DNA from: Deltaproteobacteria bacterium
GTDB lineage: Bacteria; Myxococcota_A; Polyangia; Haliangiales; Haliangiaceae
Direction: 5' to 3'
NCBI GenBank assembly: GCA_005887925.1
Contig: VBLP01000180.1
Coordinates: 21,796 to 60,051, forward strand
Length of the DNA stretch: 38,256 nt
In this document: positions 37,226-38,256 of the stretch, piece after piece
Numbering within the stretch: the first letter of the stretch is position 1
How the letters are laid out: each line of letters starts with the position of its first letter
The notes under the pieces: model-generated
Databases searched by the model: none
What the model saw: only the letters and a program-made list of their open reading frames with translations
What the model was told of the DNA's origin: nothing
Made by a program: the position numbers and the translations under genes

Positions 37226-38256
37226 GGCGGCGGGCGGAATAATGGACCGTAGCGCAAGCTAGCGTCGTCGAACGAGCGGTACAGCGCCGCGATGTCCTCG
37301 GCCCGCGTGCACTGAACGCGGACCGCGGCCAGGTCGATGCGTGGGGCCTCGGTCGCGTGCGCCTCGATCGTTCCGGTGCAGTGCGGCTGCTCCGCGTCGC
37401 CGACCCGGAAGGTGCCATCTTCGACCTCGATGTGGAGCGGGGTCGGCCGATCGACGACCAGCGGCCGGAGCCAGCGCAGGCGGCCTAGCCGCAGCGGGAG
37501 CTGCAGCCCGCCGCGCTGCGCGGCGGCGACGACGAACTCGACGGAAGCCGCACCGGCGAGCATGCGACGGCCGTCGACCTGGTGATCCGCGATCAATGGC
37601 TCGTCGGGGTTGAGGGTGCGGCCGGAAGACTGGACGGGTGGCGCGGCGGTGACCCAGTGGCGCGCGTTGCTGAACGGGTAGGTCGGCAGGGCGACGCGGC
37701 GCACCGGACGGCCGCCAAAGTGTGCGTGCCACTCGAGTGCACGGCCCTCGACGTATGCTGCCGTTGACTGCACAAGATCCGTCCCCGGATCAGCGCCCGG
37801 CGAGGCCGGCAGATCTGTTGCGACTGAACCGACGCCGGCTCGCGAGCAGCCCGCGACGATGGTCCCGGCGGCCAGCGCGAGGAGCTTCCCTCGAAGCTCG
37901 ACGACATCATTGGCGATCACGGCGGCGCGCGCCGCGAGGTGGCGCCGCCCAGTGGCGAGCGTGAACGCTACATCGGCGAGCACGTGGTGCGGCGTCAGCG
38001 CGTCGGCGAGCCGGCGGAGGTGCGCGTCGAGCTCGGCCTCGGTGCGCGCGGACACCGGGACGATCTCCGGACGCGCCGCGAGCGAACGCAACGGCTCCGG
38101 CGGCGGCTCCCCAACCACGACGTGGCAATTCGTCCCGCTGAACCCGAAGCTCGAGACGCCTGCGATCCGCCCTGCACGACCGGGAGCCCAGTCGACCAGA
38201 TGGTCGGTCATGAAGAAGGGACTGGCCCCGAAGTCGATCCTGGAGTTCGCGGCGGT

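Overview
The window is high-GC DNA that reads like a member of the Myxococcota (myxobacteria). The reasons are codon bias, a DUF4157-type remnant, a large AT-less (trans-AT) type I polyketide synthase (PKS) and tightly overlapping operons. This assignment is an inference, because there is no rRNA or marker gene. The window has three parts.

Part A (1 to about 17.1 kb) is an almost gap-free operon of 20 minus-strand genes, many with 1-4 bp stop/start overlaps. It is read away from a divergent MerR/excisionase-type regulator at 16.5-17.1 kb and runs off the left edge. It encodes a RadA-type ATPase without the Lon-like domain and a GIY-YIG nuclease ending in an SSB-like acidic tip (DEEIPF). It also encodes a membrane-anchored lytic transglycosylase, a transglutaminase-like Cys/His/Asp protein, a GRY-type muramidase-like protein, several single-pass membrane proteins, beta-rich repeat proteins, a jelly-roll-like protein, and two structural paralogues whose last 123 residues are identical although about 30 codons differ silently. 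I see no terminase, portal, HK97 capsid, tape measure or tail gene. My best reading is an integrated, tailless, possibly membrane-containing virus or virus-derived particle of an undescribed type.

Part B (about 17.1-23.2 kb) is a decaying accessory region. It holds a 5'-truncated, frameshifted FAD monooxygenase, a frameshifted GNAT acetyltransferase, an AraC regulator fused to the tail of a broken DUF4157 protein, a broken AhpD/CMD-like gene, and an IS630-family element with recognisable 17-bp inverted ends but a multiply frameshifted transposase. One intact gene (DUF4336) survives. The truncation next to Part A falls on a small AT-rich inverted repeat.

Part C (23.2-38.3 kb) starts with two tiny ORFs with strong ribosome binding sites. 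They lead into a NitT/TauT/SsuABC-type ABC operon (permease, ATPase, binding protein) and a Crp/Fnr regulator. Converging on this from the right edge is a trans-AT PKS read on the minus strand: (KS end)-DH | KR-ACP-KS-KR | ACP-KS-ACP-ACP-DUF-SH-TE. The final DUF-SH-TE block, with SH a PLP-dependent C-S lyase, is the signature of the leinamycin family (LnmJ and relatives), known to me only from actinobacteria. The assembly line also shows damage: a frameshift plus deletion inside the DH that splits the gene, and an in-frame loss of about 12 residues that removes the NADPH-binding glycine loop of the second KR. The neighbouring sulfonate/taurine-type transporter could supply sulfur to this pathway, but that link is speculative.
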